DNA of 64,000 nucleotides. Source: an uncultured Oscillospiraceae bacterium. Lineage in GTDB: Bacteria; Bacillota; Clostridia; Oscillospirales; Oscillospiraceae. The stretch covers positions 1 through 64,000 of the forward strand of contig CANPYK010000003.1 in NCBI GenBank assembly GCA_947588605.1, written 5' to 3'. Within the stretch, counting starts at the first letter, position 1, and each line of letters begins with the position of its first letter. This document shows, piece by piece, positions 17,585 through 25,703 of this stretch. The notes under the pieces were generated by a model. The model was not told the DNA's origin, did no database searches, and saw only the letters and a list, made by a program, of their open reading frames with translations. The position numbers and the translations under genes were made by a program.

Positions 17585-18004
17585 CTACTTTCCCGTATCC
17601 GCGGGGCGGGCGAGGGCGGAGAGGGGGACGGAGTCCAGATAGTCGGCGATGACCTTGTCCAGGCCCTGCCAGAGGGGGAGGGTGCGGCAATCGGCGGCGC
17701 GGGGGCAGGGGTCGGCGCCGGGGGCGAGGCAGGAGACGGGCGCCAGGGACTCCTCGGTGAGGCGCAAAATGGCGCCTACGGTGTACTGCTCCGGCGGGCG
17801 CGTCAGCTTGTACCCGCCGCCCTTGCCCCGCAGGCCCGAGAGGAGCTTGGCGCGGACCAGGAGCTTCGTGATGCTCTCCAGATACTTCTCCGAAATGGCC
17901 TGCCGCTCCGAGATGACCTTCAGCGGGATGAACCCGTCCTCCCGGTGCTCGGCCAGGTCGATCATGACCCGCAGGGCGTAGCGTCCCCTGGTGGAGATCA
18001 GCAT
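17585..18004 (-). CDS. Rrf2-family regulator, IscR-like with three cysteines
   Basis: A 139-residue Rrf2 protein: winged helix at residues 1-80 (LISTRGRYALRVMIDLAEH, then ISEKYLESITKLLVRA and the GKGGGY wing). A loop near residues 92-107 holds three cysteines spaced CLAPGADPCPRAADC, the arrangement used by IscR-type members to ligate an Fe-S cluster. It may therefore sense iron-sulfur status, oxygen or NO rather than acting as a CymR-type cysteine regulator, though CymR cannot be excluded. No isc/suf genes are visible nearby. Start ATG 18004 follows AAAGGAGGCGGG. Its targets are unknown; the adjoining aminotransferase operon is one possibility. Confidence 0.88.
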   Translation of the reverse strand: MLISTRGRYALRVMIDLAEHREDGFIPLKVISERQAISEKYLESITKLLVRAKLLSGLRGKGGGYKLTRPPEQYTVGAILRLTEESLAPVSCLAPGADPCPRAADCRTLPLWQGLDKVIADYLDSVPLSALARPADTGK

Positions 18005-18029
18005 GGTCCCGCCTCCTTTCTATAGGTCC

Positions 18030-18058
18030 ATTATACCACAAGGAAGGTGGGAAATCAA
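18030..18058 (-). promoter_or_regulatory. sigma-A promoter of the Rrf2 gene
   Basis: On the minus strand: TTGATT (18058-18053), 17-nt spacer, TATAAT (18035-18030). The leader is about 20-25 nt, leaving just room for the AAAGGAGG site. Confidence 0.75.
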
Positions 18059-18083
18059 CAGCCGTCCCCAAAAAAAGCCATTT

Positions 18084-19250
18084 TTACCGCGCCCGGTAAG
18101 CCTCCACGCCCCGGACGAAGCGCCCCAGGGCGTCCTGAAGCCGCGCCCGGGAGGTGGCCAGGTTGAGCCGGATGAAGTCGTGGCCGTCGGCGCCGAACTG
18201 GGCGCCGGGGGAGAGGACCAGCCCCGTCTCGGCCCGGAGGAAGCCGCACAGCCCGTCCGTGTCATGAGTGACGGCGGAGCAGTCCAGCCAGAGTAGATAC
18301 GTGGCGCGGCTTTTCGTGACGCCGATCTCCGGCAAGGCCTCCGCCAGCGTCCCGACGGCCAGCCGCTTGTTCTCCAAAAGATACGCCCGCAGCTCGTCCA
18401 GCCACGGCCCGCCCTTTTGGAAGGCCGCCACGGCGGCGCAGACGGCGAAGGTGTTGGGCTCTGCCACCTCGTCGGTGTTCAGCGCCCGCCAGACCTTGTG
18501 GCGTAAACGCGGTTCCGGCACGTACACCGCCGCCGTCTGGATGCCGGCGATGTTGAAGGCCTTGGTGGGGGCGACGCAGGTGACGGACACCTCCCGGCAC
18601 ACATCCGAGACGGAGGCAAAGGGCACATACCCACAGCCGGGGTCGGTGAGGTCGCAGTGGATCTCGTCGGAGATCACCGTGACGCCGTACTGTTTCGCAA
18701 GCTCGCCCACCCGCGCCAGCTCCTGCGCTGTCCAGATGCGCCCCACCGGGTTGTGGGGGTTGCAGAGGATCATGAGCGAGCACTGGGGGTCGGCCATGGC
18801 CCGCTCCAACCGGTCAAAATCGCGGGTATATTCCCCACCTTTTCGCGTCAGCGGGCACTCCAGCGGCACCCGGCCGTTATTGAGAATGGAGTTGAAGAAG
18901 ATATTGTACACCGGCGTTTCGATGAGCACCTTTTCCGCCGGGGTGGTGAGCTTGCGCACGCAGGAGGAGATCGCCGGCACCACGCCGGCGCAGAAGATGA
19001 GCCCCCGGGGGTCCATCTCGAACTGATGCCGCCCCCGCCACCAGCTGACATAACTTTCCGCCCACTCCTCCGGGACCACGTTGTACCCGAAGACCCCGTG
19101 GGCGGCCCGGGCCTCGATGGCCGCCCGGATCTCCGGCGCGGCGGGGAAGTCCATATCCGCCACCCACAGGGGCAGCTCCCCGGGCTTGCACTCGTCCCAC
19201 TTTAAGGACCCGGTCCCGGACCGGTCGGGCAGGGCGTCAAAATCGTACAT
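18084..19250 (-). CDS. patB: MalY/PatB-type PLP aminotransferase (cystathionine beta-lyase)
   Basis: A 388-residue class I/II PLP enzyme of the MalY/PatB group, which usually cleaves cystathionine to homocysteine, pyruvate and ammonia. It opens with YDFDALPDRSGTGSLKWD and ELPLWVADMDFPAAP, the family N-terminus. It has NPHNPVGRIW near residue 165, SDEIHCDL near 205, and the lysine that binds PLP in APTKAFNIAGIQ near 240. Start ATG 19250 was chosen because family homology begins there; the frame extends about 75 codons upstream but only as a shadow of the preceding gene. It lies 11 nt after the DUF3737 gene, so they are co-transcribed. Confidence 0.9.
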   Translation of the reverse strand: MYDFDALPDRSGTGSLKWDECKPGELPLWVADMDFPAAPEIRAAIEARAAHGVFGYNVVPEEWAESYVSWWRGRHQFEMDPRGLIFCAGVVPAISSCVRKLTTPAEKVLIETPVYNIFFNSILNNGRVPLECPLTRKGGEYTRDFDRLERAMADPQCSLMILCNPHNPVGRIWTAQELARVGELAKQYGVTVISDEIHCDLTDPGCGYVPFASVSDVCREVSVTCVAPTKAFNIAGIQTAAVYVPEPRLRHKVWRALNTDEVAEPNTFAVCAAVAAFQKGGPWLDELRAYLLENKRLAVGTLAEALPEIGVTKSRATYLLWLDCSAVTHDTDGLCGFLRAETGLVLSPGAQFGADGHDFIRLNLATSRARLQDALGRFVRGVEAYRAR

Positions 19251-19261
19251 CCCGCGCCCCC

Positions 19262-20104
19262 TTACTGCCGCACGACGATCCGCGTCTTCCCCGGGTCCAC
19301 CTTGTCCTTCTCGAGGATGAGCTCCCCGATGGCGTCGGCCCGGATGGTCCCGGAGGTGGGATTGATAACGGAATCCACCTGCCCCACGATGTCCGCCTCC
19401 ACGGTGGAATACTCGAAGGCCAGGGCGGTGTTCAGGAGCTTGCAATTGCGCATGGTGAGATTTTCGATGTAGCACATGCCCTGGAGGCTCTCGACGGTGC
19501 AGTTTTCAAAGGTGAGGTTCTTCCCGTTCCAGCCCAGATACTCGCCGGAAATGAAGCTGTCCCGCACCGTCACGTTCTCGCTGTTCCAGAAGGCGTCCTT
19601 GGAGAGAAGCCGCGAGTCCTCAACCGTGACGTTTTTCGCCCCGTCGAAGGAGTAATTCCCCACCAGCCGCAAATTTCGCACCCGCACGTCCTCGCAGTTC
19701 ATGGCGAAGTAGTCGCCCTTGGCGCTGACGTTCTCCAGCGTCACGTCCCGGCAGGCCCACAGCGTCTCGGCGGCGTTGGGCATGTCCACGTCCCGGAGGG
19801 TCAGCCCCCGGCACCGCCGGAAGTTCTTGGGCGCCTCGATGACGGCCCGCGCGACCTCCATATCCTCCGTATACCACACCCCCGCCCGGGCCATCTCGAA
19901 CCACTGGCAGTCCCGGACCCGGACGCCCCGGCAGTACCACAGGGGGTATTTCCACTTGAACATGCAGTTTTGAAGCTCGATGTCCCGGCTCTCCTTCAGC
20001 GGCGACTCCCCGTCGTCAAAGATGGTGTCGAAGATCCGGAGCCCCCGGCTCATAAAAAGCGCCCTCTCCCCCGTAAGTCGCCGGGCGCGTACTTCCTCGC
20101 TCAT
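19262..20104 (-). CDS. DUF3737 right-handed beta-helix protein
   Basis: A 280-residue cytoplasmic protein built of repeats of about 20-22 residues, such as 'CRDVTLENVSAKGDYFAMNC', 'VRVRNLRLVGNYSF' and 'VTVRDSFISGEYLGW'. This is the pattern of a right-handed parallel beta-helix, and the family is DUF3737. Members are widespread in Bacillota, often beside MalY/PatB aminotransferases as here, and have no known activity. Start ATG 20104 follows GAAAGGAAT. No signal peptide is seen, which argues against an extracellular pectinase despite the fold. Confidence 0.88.
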   Translation of the reverse strand: MSEEVRARRLTGERALFMSRGLRIFDTIFDDGESPLKESRDIELQNCMFKWKYPLWYCRGVRVRDCQWFEMARAGVWYTEDMEVARAVIEAPKNFRRCRGLTLRDVDMPNAAETLWACRDVTLENVSAKGDYFAMNCEDVRVRNLRLVGNYSFDGAKNVTVEDSRLLSKDAFWNSENVTVRDSFISGEYLGWNGKNLTFENCTVESLQGMCYIENLTMRNCKLLNTALAFEYSTVEADIVGQVDSVINPTSGTIRADAIGELILEKDKVDPGKTRIVVRQ

Positions 20105-20138
20105 GTGCCAAATTCCTTTCGTGTCAGACTAAAAATTT

Positions 20139-20167
20139 ATTCTATCACACCGATTTTTCAAAATCAA
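20139..20167 (-). promoter_or_regulatory. sigma-A promoter of the DUF3737-patB operon
   Basis: On the minus strand: TTGATT (20167-20162), 17-nt spacer, TAGAAT (20144-20139). It lies about 35 nt before the start codon. Confidence 0.6.
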
Positions 20168-20243
20168 TTGCAAAATGAGCGGGAGTGGCGGGATTTTGCC
20201 GGGGATCCCCGCGCCGCCGCGGGCCGCTATGCGCATTTTCCTC

Positions 20244-20272
20244 TTGCAAAACCTGTCCCTATCCTGTATAAT
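20244..20272 (+). promoter_or_regulatory. sigma-A promoter of the OLE RNA operon
   Basis: TTGCAA (20244-20249), 17-nt spacer, TATAAT (20267-20272). The predicted start near 20279 coincides with the 5' arm of the RNA's closing helix. Confidence 0.8.
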
Positions 20273-20278
20273 GAATGT

Positions 20279-20928
20279 GGCGGCGCAGTATCCTAGTCGG
20301 AGTTTACGTCTCCTAGGAAGGGCCTAAAAATCCTTTGAAGGGCACATCGTTGAAGCCTCTTGTGTTTGCTTGGAACGCCCAGTTCCGGGTGGATGCTGGA
20401 GGGAGGCGGAAAATTTTTTCGGCCTGCATCAGTAGGGCGACTGTCAATGGCATGGCGGCCACGACCCTGCTGGTGTGGAGACCCGGCTTCGTGGTCAGGC
20501 GTACTCCCCCTTGGGGTCAGCGACCTGATTACGTCCCGGGGTTTAAACCTGTATTGCGGTGCGACTGACTGGTAGAGACCTCTTGGACTCAACCTGTGCT
20601 GTGTGCAGAGTAGCCTGCCTTGAGTGGACCATGCGGATAGGGGAGCTACGCGCTTGCCGCCCCGGCCAGGGCGGCGGGCGATATCCTCTTGAAATATGCT
20701 CTGCAAAAGAGGCTAAAGAGACGTCTTGCTTCGCCATGGAAAACATCTAGGCTGTCCATCGGGCGAACAGGGGATTGCAGTGCGGCCTCAGTGGCGATCG
20801 GGTGACCGGCTCGGCGACAGCCGGAACGGCGCTTCAATGGGAAACCGCCCTCACGGCAACGGAGGGCAGCGCCGGGGGAAAGCCTACCCGACCTTAAGCC
20901 GCAAGATTTATCCTGTTCGCCGCCGCCA
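20279..20928 (+). ncRNA. ole: OLE RNA (ornate, large, extremophilic RNA)
   Basis: A transcribed, gene-free stretch of about 650 nt, full of local hairpins and lacking a credible protein. The 5' end GGCGGCG (20279-20285) pairs with CGCCGCC (20921-20927), closing the whole molecule. Its length, its place directly before a small multi-helix membrane protein and dxs, and the following tlyA-nadK-argR-recN order match the conserved neighbourhood of OLE RNA, one of the largest structured bacterial ncRNAs. OLE RNA forms a membrane RNP with OapA and is linked to tolerance of magnesium and short-chain alcohols and to cold or energy stress. Exact ends are estimated from the promoter and closing helix; no covariance search could be run. 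Confidence 0.88.
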
Positions 20929-20930
20929 TC

Positions 20931-21107
20931 GTCGCGAAAAAGGCCTGCGGCCTTTTCCGCGAAAAGGAACGTGCGGTAAAAAAATATGAATTTTGCGAAA
21001 TTCATCTTTTTTTACCTGCTGTTTTGCTACGCGCACGGCCCCGTTGGGGCCGCACACTCCGCAAAACAAAAGGTATTTTTTCCGACGTACATGCCGCCGG
21101 AAAAAAT
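20931..21107 (+). repeat. structured dispersed element, copy B, between OLE RNA and oapA
   Basis: Same four-hairpin architecture as 4322-4490 and 47566-47744. H2 is rebuilt with different bases (GGTAAAAAAA.. against ..TTTTTTTACC) around the same TGCG loop. The H3 outer arms are GTTTTGC/GCAAAAC. It begins three bases after the OLE closing helix and ends about 74 nt before oapA. The remaining 21108-21180 shows no further feature apart from a weak GGGGTG site. Confidence 0.85.
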
Positions 21108-21180
21108 GTTTGATTTTTTGGAGAACAAGGTATTCTTGGATTTCTTGCCGCGGTGCGGCATTTATTTTTATGGGGTGCGG

Positions 21181-21717
21181 ATGAAAAAGAAAACGAACAT
21201 CAAATGGATCGTGGAGATCGTGCTGGTGTCGCTGACGATGTCGGTGACGTTCTCCTTTGTGTCGTCGGAGATCATGGACGGGGCCGGGTATCTGGTGGCG
21301 TTCGTGCTGCTGCTAGCCTTTGTGGCGCTGGGCATCGTCTTTGATCTCGTGGGCGTGGCGGTGACATGCGCCGTGGAGACGCCCTTTCACGCTATGGCCT
21401 CCCACAAGGAGCGGGGCGCCAGGGAGGCCCTGCGGCTTTTGCGGAAGGCCGAGCGTGTCAGCTCCATCTGCAACGACGTGGTGGGGGACATCTCCGGCAT
21501 CATTTCCGGCTCCACGGCGGCGGCCATCGCCGCCAAGCTCTCGGCGGACTTGAGCTGGAGCAGCGTGATCACCAGCCTCCTGGTCACGGGCCTCGTCTCG
21601 GCCCTCACCATCGGGGGCAAGGCCGTGGGCAAGACCATCGCCATCAACAACGACACCCAGATCGTCTTCACGGTGGGCAAGCTCATGGCGCTCCTGCCCC
21701 ACCGGAAGAAAAAATAA
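21181..21717 (+). CDS. oapA: OLE-associated membrane protein OapA
   Basis: A 178-residue membrane protein with a basic N-terminus (MKKKTNIKW). Strong helices lie at about 9-31 and 36-66, and more hydrophobic stretches at 108-125 and 130-158, ending in PHRKKK. The position immediately 3' of the OLE RNA and 5' of dxs, the small size and the multi-helix basic character identify it as OapA, the partner that anchors OLE RNA to the membrane. Start ATG 21181 was chosen because the hydrophobic protein begins there; the frame extends upstream through the repeat element without a ribosome site. The GGGGTGCGG before the ATG is a weak site, so translation may depend on RNA context. Confidence 0.85.
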   Translation: MKKKTNIKWIVEIVLVSLTMSVTFSFVSSEIMDGAGYLVAFVLLLAFVALGIVFDLVGVAVTCAVETPFHAMASHKERGAREALRLLRKAERVSSICNDVVGDISGIISGSTAAAIAAKLSADLSWSSVITSLLVTGLVSALTIGGKAVGKTIAINNDTQIVFTVGKLMALLPHRKKK

Positions 21718-21729
21718 CGGGAGGCCGCC

Positions 21730-23604
21730 GTGGACATACTCGATAAGATCACCTCCGGGGAGGATGTGCGCCGTCTTGACGAGGCGGAGCTCGCGCCGCT
21801 GTGCGAAGAGCTTCGCCGCTTCGTCGTGGAGTCGGTGGCCCGCACCGGCGGCCATTTGAGCTCCAACCTGGGCGTGGTGGAGCTCACCGTCGCCATCCAC
21901 CGCGTCTTCAACACAAAGCGCGACCGCCTCCTCTTCGACGTGGGGCACCAATGCTACATCCATAAAATTCTGACGGGCCGGCGGGAGGCCTTCGGCACCC
22001 TGCGCTCTCTGGACGGCATCTCCGGCTTTCCTAAGCCCGGGGAGGCCGTGGACGACGCCTTCGTGGCCGGCCACGCCTCCTCCGCCATCTCCACGGCCCT
22101 GGGTATGGCCCGGGCGCGGACGCTCCTGGGGGAGGACTACGCCGTCATCGCCGTGGTGGGCGACGGGGCCCTCACCGGCGGGCTCAGCTATGAGGCGCTG
22201 TGCGACGCCGGGGCCTCCGACGAGCCCCTCGTCGTCATCCTCAACGACAACGGCATGTCCATCACCAAAAACGTGGGGGCCATGGCCCGCTACCTCTCCC
22301 GCCTGCGCTTAAAGCATGGCTACATCGCCTTCAAAAACGGCTTCCGGTGGCTCACGCGCCGCGTCCCCGGCGGCAAGTGGGTCTACAAAATGGCCCACAA
22401 GGTGAAAAAGACCATCAAGGAGGCCATTTTCCCCTGCTCCATGTTCGAGAACATGGGCTTCGCCTACCTCGGCCCTGTGGACGGGCACAACCTCAAATCC
22501 GTGATCCAGGCGCTGAAGGTCGCCCGGGAGGCCCGGGAGCCGGTGCTGGTCCACGTGATCACCCAAAAGGGCAAGGGCTACCCCTACGCCGAGGCCAACC
22601 CCGACGCCTTCCACGGCGTCCCGCCCTTCGACGCCGCCGGCGGCGTCATCCCCGCGCCGCGGGAGGGCTTTTCCGACGTCTTCGGCCGGGAGCTTGTGAG
22701 GCTGGCCGGGGAGGACGAGCGCCTTTGCGCCATCACCGCCGCCATGCCCTCGGGCACCGGCCTTGCGGAGTTTGCCAAAAAATACCCCGAACGCTTTTTC
22801 GACGTGGGCATCTGCGAGGGGCACGCCGCCGCTATGGCGGGAGGCATGGCCCACCGAGGCCTTGTCCCGGTCTTTGCCGTCTACTCCACCTTTTTGCAGA
22901 GGAGCTACGACATGCTCCTCCAGGATATCGCCCTGGGCGGGGAGCACGTGGTCCTGTGCGTGGACCGGGCGGGCATCTCCGGCGAGGACGGGGAGACGCA
23001 CCAGGGGAGCATGGACGTGAGCTACCTCACCTCCATCCCCAACATGACCGTCTGGTCCCCGGCGGGCTTCCCGGAGCTGCGGGATATGCTGGACTACGCG
23101 GTGGAGAAGGAGACAGGCCCCGTGGCCGTCCGCTACCCCAAGGGCCCGGCGGGGTGCTGGAACGTGGGCGGAGCGGAGGCTTCGTTCCTCGTGCGCCATG
23201 GCGATGACTTCACCCTGGTGACCTACGGCATCACCGTCACCGCCGCCATCGGCGCCTCGGTGATCCTCCGGCGGGAGGGCGTCCGGATAGACCTTTTGAA
23301 GCTGGGGCGCTTAAAGCCCCTGGACTTCGGGCCCATCGAGGAATCCGTCCGAAAGACCGGCCGGCTTCTGGTGGCGGAGGAGTCCGTCCAGGCCGGCGGC
23401 GTCGGGGAGCACATCGCCGCGCATCTGGCGGAGGCGGGGATCCCCGTCAAGACGCTGATCTTGAAAAATCTGGGCGACGCCTTCCTCCCCCAGGGGACTC
23501 AGGAGGAGCTGAGGCGCCTTTGCGGCCTGGACCATGAGAGCCTGGCCGCGGCCATTCTGGACGCGCTGAAGGGAGGCGACGACCGTGGCGAAGACAAGAC
23601 TTGA
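21730..23604 (+). CDS. dxs: 1-deoxy-D-xylulose-5-phosphate synthase
   Basis: A 624-residue TPP enzyme joining pyruvate and glyceraldehyde 3-phosphate, the first step of the MEP isoprenoid pathway. The N-terminal domain has 'GHLSSNLGVVELTVAIH', the DVGHQCYIHKIL segment and the TPP/Mg motif GDGALTGG...LNDNGMSI. The central domain has 'VGICEGHAAAMAGGMA' with the catalytic Glu, and 'DRAGISGEDGETHQG'. The C-terminal transketolase domain runs from about residue 490. Start GTG 21730 follows GGGAGG. It overlaps tlyA by 20 nt. Full length for the family. Confidence 0.96.
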   Translation: MDILDKITSGEDVRRLDEAELAPLCEELRRFVVESVARTGGHLSSNLGVVELTVAIHRVFNTKRDRLLFDVGHQCYIHKILTGRREAFGTLRSLDGISGFPKPGEAVDDAFVAGHASSAISTALGMARARTLLGEDYAVIAVVGDGALTGGLSYEALCDAGASDEPLVVILNDNGMSITKNVGAMARYLSRLRLKHGYIAFKNGFRWLTRRVPGGKWVYKMAHKVKKTIKEAIFPCSMFENMGFAYLGPVDGHNLKSVIQALKVAREAREPVLVHVITQKGKGYPYAEANPDAFHGVPPFDAAGGVIPAPREGFSDVFGRELVRLAGEDERLCAITAAMPSGTGLAEFAKKYPERFFDVGICEGHAAAMAGGMAHRGLVPVFAVYSTFLQRSYDMLLQDIALGGEHVVLCVDRAGISGEDGETHQGSMDVSYLTSIPNMTVWSPAGFPELRDMLDYAVEKETGPVAVRYPKGPAGCWNVGGAEASFLVRHGDDFTLVTYGITVTAAIGASVILRREGVRIDLLKLGRLKPLDFGPIEESVRKTGRLLVAEESVQAGGVGEHIAAHLAEAGIPVKTLILKNLGDAFLPQGTQEELRRLCGLDHESLAAAILDALKGGDDRGEDKT

Positions 23605-24382
23605 CGTCCTCCTCACCGAGCGGGGCTTAGCCGAGACACGGGAGAAGGCCCGAGCGCTCATCATGGCCGGGGAGGTCTTCGTCAACGGCCAGCGCGCCGA
23701 CAAACCCGGCAGCGCCTACGCCGAGGACGCCGGCGTAGAGGTCCGCGGGAGCGGCCTTAAGTACGTCTCCCGGGGCGGACTGAAGCTGGAGCGGGCACTG
23801 GATCACTTCGGCGGCAGTCCCGAGGGGCGGGTGTGCCTCGATTGCGGCGCCTCCACCGGCGGCTTCACCGACCTTATGCTTAAGCGGGGCGCCACAAAGG
23901 TCTACGCCGTGGACGTGGGCTACGGGCAGCTTGCCTGGAGCCTGCGCAGCGACCCGCGCGTGGTGGTCATGGAGCGCACCAACGCCCGGTATCTTACGCC
24001 GGAGCTGTTCCCGGAGCGGCCCAGCCTTGCCACCGTGGACGTGAGCTTTATATCGTTATCCCTTATCCTTCCCGCCGTGCGGGGCGTTCTGACCCCGGAC
24101 GGGGAGGTCTTCTGCCTCGTCAAGCCCCAGTTTGAGGCGGGGCGCGACAAGGTGGGCAAGAAGGGCGTGGTCCGGGAGCCGGAGACGCACCTGGAGGTGC
24201 TGGAGCGGTTCCTCGTCAACGCCGAGAGCGCCGGGTTTTTCGTGGAGAACGTCACCTGGTCGCCCATCCGGGGCCCGGAGGGGAACATCGAGTATCTGGG
24301 GCACCTGGTGAGCGCCCCTTGCGTCAATAAGGCGGACATCGCCGCCGTGGTGCGCGAGTCCCACGAGGTTTTAAAGGGGTGA
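23585..24382 (+). CDS. tlyA: TlyA-family rRNA 2'-O-methyltransferase
   Basis: A 265-residue protein with an N-terminal S4 RNA-binding domain (residues 1-60, TRLDVLLTERGLAETREKAR) and an FtsJ/RrmJ-like methyltransferase domain. The SAM loop is LDCGASTGGFTDLML near residue 82, followed by the acidic 'YAVDVGYGQLAW'; 'VSFISLSLILPA' and 'LVKPQFEAG' also fit the fold. It is the YqxC/TlyA type that methylates ribosomal RNA and is often misnamed hemolysin A. Start GTG 23585 lies inside the end of dxs. The dxs-tlyA-nadK-argR-recN order is conserved in Bacillota. Confidence 0.93.
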   Translation: MAKTRLDVLLTERGLAETREKARALIMAGEVFVNGQRADKPGSAYAEDAGVEVRGSGLKYVSRGGLKLERALDHFGGSPEGRVCLDCGASTGGFTDLMLKRGATKVYAVDVGYGQLAWSLRSDPRVVVMERTNARYLTPELFPERPSLATVDVSFISLSLILPAVRGVLTPDGEVFCLVKPQFEAGRDKVGKKGVVREPETHLEVLERFLVNAESAGFFVENVTWSPIRGPEGNIEYLGHLVSAPCVNKADIAAVVRESHEVLKG

Positions 24383-24386
24383 GCCC

Positions 24387-25205
24387 GTGAAAAAAGTGAT
24401 CCTTTTTGCCAATCCCAACAGGGACGAGGGGCTTTCCTGCCTTCAAAAAGTCAAGGAGATCGCCGAACAAACCGGCCTCGCGGTCCAGGTCCTGGACGGG
24501 CTCTGTGTGGACGCCCCGCCCGCCCCGGACGCGGGTCTGGCCGTCACCTTCGGCGGAGACGGCGCCATTTTGCGGGCCGCCCGGGTCCTGTGCCGCACCG
24601 GCGTGCCCATTCTCGGCGTCAACCTGGGCCACAAGGGCTTCATGGCGGAGCTGGAGCCGGGGGAGCTGGAGCTTGTCCGCGAGGCCTTTCAGGGGAGCTT
24701 CACCGTGGAGGAGCGGATGATGGCGGACGTGGCCGTCTACCGGGACGGGCAGGCCCTTTTCCGGGACTTCGCCCTCAACGAGGCGGTGGCGGCCGGCCTC
24801 AACCGGGTGGTGGGCATCAGCGTCTACGGCGACGGCCGGCGCATCATGGGCTTCGACGGGGACGGGGTCATCGTCTCCACTCCCACCGGGTCCACCGCCT
24901 ATTCCCTCTCCGCCGGCGGGCCCATCGTGGAGCCCACGGCCAAAAGCCTTGTGGTCACCCCCGTCTGCCCACACATCCTGGCCGCCCGCAGCTACGTCCT
25001 CTCCCCGGAGCGCACCGTCACCGTGGAGCTGCGGGCCCTGGAGGGCAAGCGGGCGTACCTCTCCGTAGACGGCGGCGAGGGCGTGGAGCTGGACGCCCGG
25101 GACCGGGTGGAGGTCAAACGGTCGGAATTGGTGACGCGCCTTGCGCGCGTGACAAAGCGGAGCTTCTACGAGAAGGTGGCCGCGAAGCTGGGGGACAGAT
25201 TATGA
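24387..25205 (+). CDS. nadK: NAD kinase
   Basis: A 272-residue ATP-NAD kinase that makes NADP. The conserved GGDGAILRAAR motif is at residues about 53-63, with the catalytic Asp. The second conserved region reads 'DGVIVSTPTGSTAYSLSAGGPIV' in two overlapping parts near residue 160. The N-terminal 'VILFANPNRDEGLSC' is the first strand of the fold. Start GTG 24387 lies 5 nt after tlyA. It overlaps argR by 4 nt (ATGA), so translation is coupled. Confidence 0.95.
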   Translation: MKKVILFANPNRDEGLSCLQKVKEIAEQTGLAVQVLDGLCVDAPPAPDAGLAVTFGGDGAILRAARVLCRTGVPILGVNLGHKGFMAELEPGELELVREAFQGSFTVEERMMADVAVYRDGQALFRDFALNEAVAAGLNRVVGISVYGDGRRIMGFDGDGVIVSTPTGSTAYSLSAGGPIVEPTAKSLVVTPVCPHILAARSYVLSPERTVTVELRALEGKRAYLSVDGGEGVELDARDRVEVKRSELVTRLARVTKRSFYEKVAAKLGDRL

Positions 25206-25651
25206 GAACGGAACGTCAGGAAAAGATCCTGGAGATCGTGGAAAAAACGCCCGTCTCCACCCAAAAGGAGCTGGTGGAGGCCCTGGCCCGCGCCGGTTTC
25301 CCCGCCACCCAGGCCACCGTGTCCCGGGACATCCGCACCCTGGGCCTGGTCCGGGAGCAGACCCCCGGCGGCAGGGCCCGCTACGCCCGCCCCAAGGTCC
25401 GCACCGCCGACGAGCAGTCGCGGCTGCGCAACATCTTCCGGGAGTGCGTCGTCAGCGTGGACCGGGCGCAGAACCTGGTGGTGGTCAAGACCCTCCCGGG
25501 CCTCGCCCCGGCGGCGTGCAGCGCCATCGACAAAATGAACATCCGCGTCCTCGTCGGCACCATCGCCGGCGACGACACCGCCTTCCTGGCCCTGCGCGAC
25601 GACGACTCCGCCGAGGAGATCCGCCGCCGAATGGCGAAGCTGCTGGAGTAA
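25202..25651 (+). CDS. argR: arginine repressor ArgR/AhrC
   Basis: A 149-residue regulator. The winged helix is in residues 1-70 (QEKILEIVEKTPVSTQKELV, then ATQATVSRDIRTLGLV). The C-terminal arginine-binding hexamerisation domain carries 'APAACSAIDKMNIRVLVGTIAGDDTAFLALRD' in overlapping pieces; the GTIAGDDT loop contacts arginine. It represses biosynthetic and activates catabolic arginine genes. Start ATG 25202 overlaps the nadK stop. The position between nadK and recN is the standard Bacillota arrangement. Confidence 0.95.
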   Translation: MRTERQEKILEIVEKTPVSTQKELVEALARAGFPATQATVSRDIRTLGLVREQTPGGRARYARPKVRTADEQSRLRNIFRECVVSVDRAQNLVVVKTLPGLAPAACSAIDKMNIRVLVGTIAGDDTAFLALRDDDSAEEIRRRMAKLLE

Positions 25652-25703
25652 AGGCCAAGCGCGGCGGTAAATCAAAAAATGCGGCGTCAGCCGCAACCTT
25701 TTA

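Noticed and set aside
19251..19475. N-terminal extension of about 75 codons on the aminotransferase
   Set aside because: The extension is rich in His, Arg and Gly and lies antisense-free but frame-shifted within the DUF3737 coding region; family homology starts at ATG 19250.
20279..20928. Possible group II intron or tmRNA instead of OLE RNA
   Set aside because: No reverse transcriptase, no domain V-like hairpin and no tRNA-like ends or tag frame; the gene neighbourhood fits OLE specifically.
20986..21180. N-terminal extension of OapA through the structured repeat
   Set aside because: The extra 65 codons lie within the repeat element and spacer, without a ribosome site; the membrane protein proper begins at 21181.
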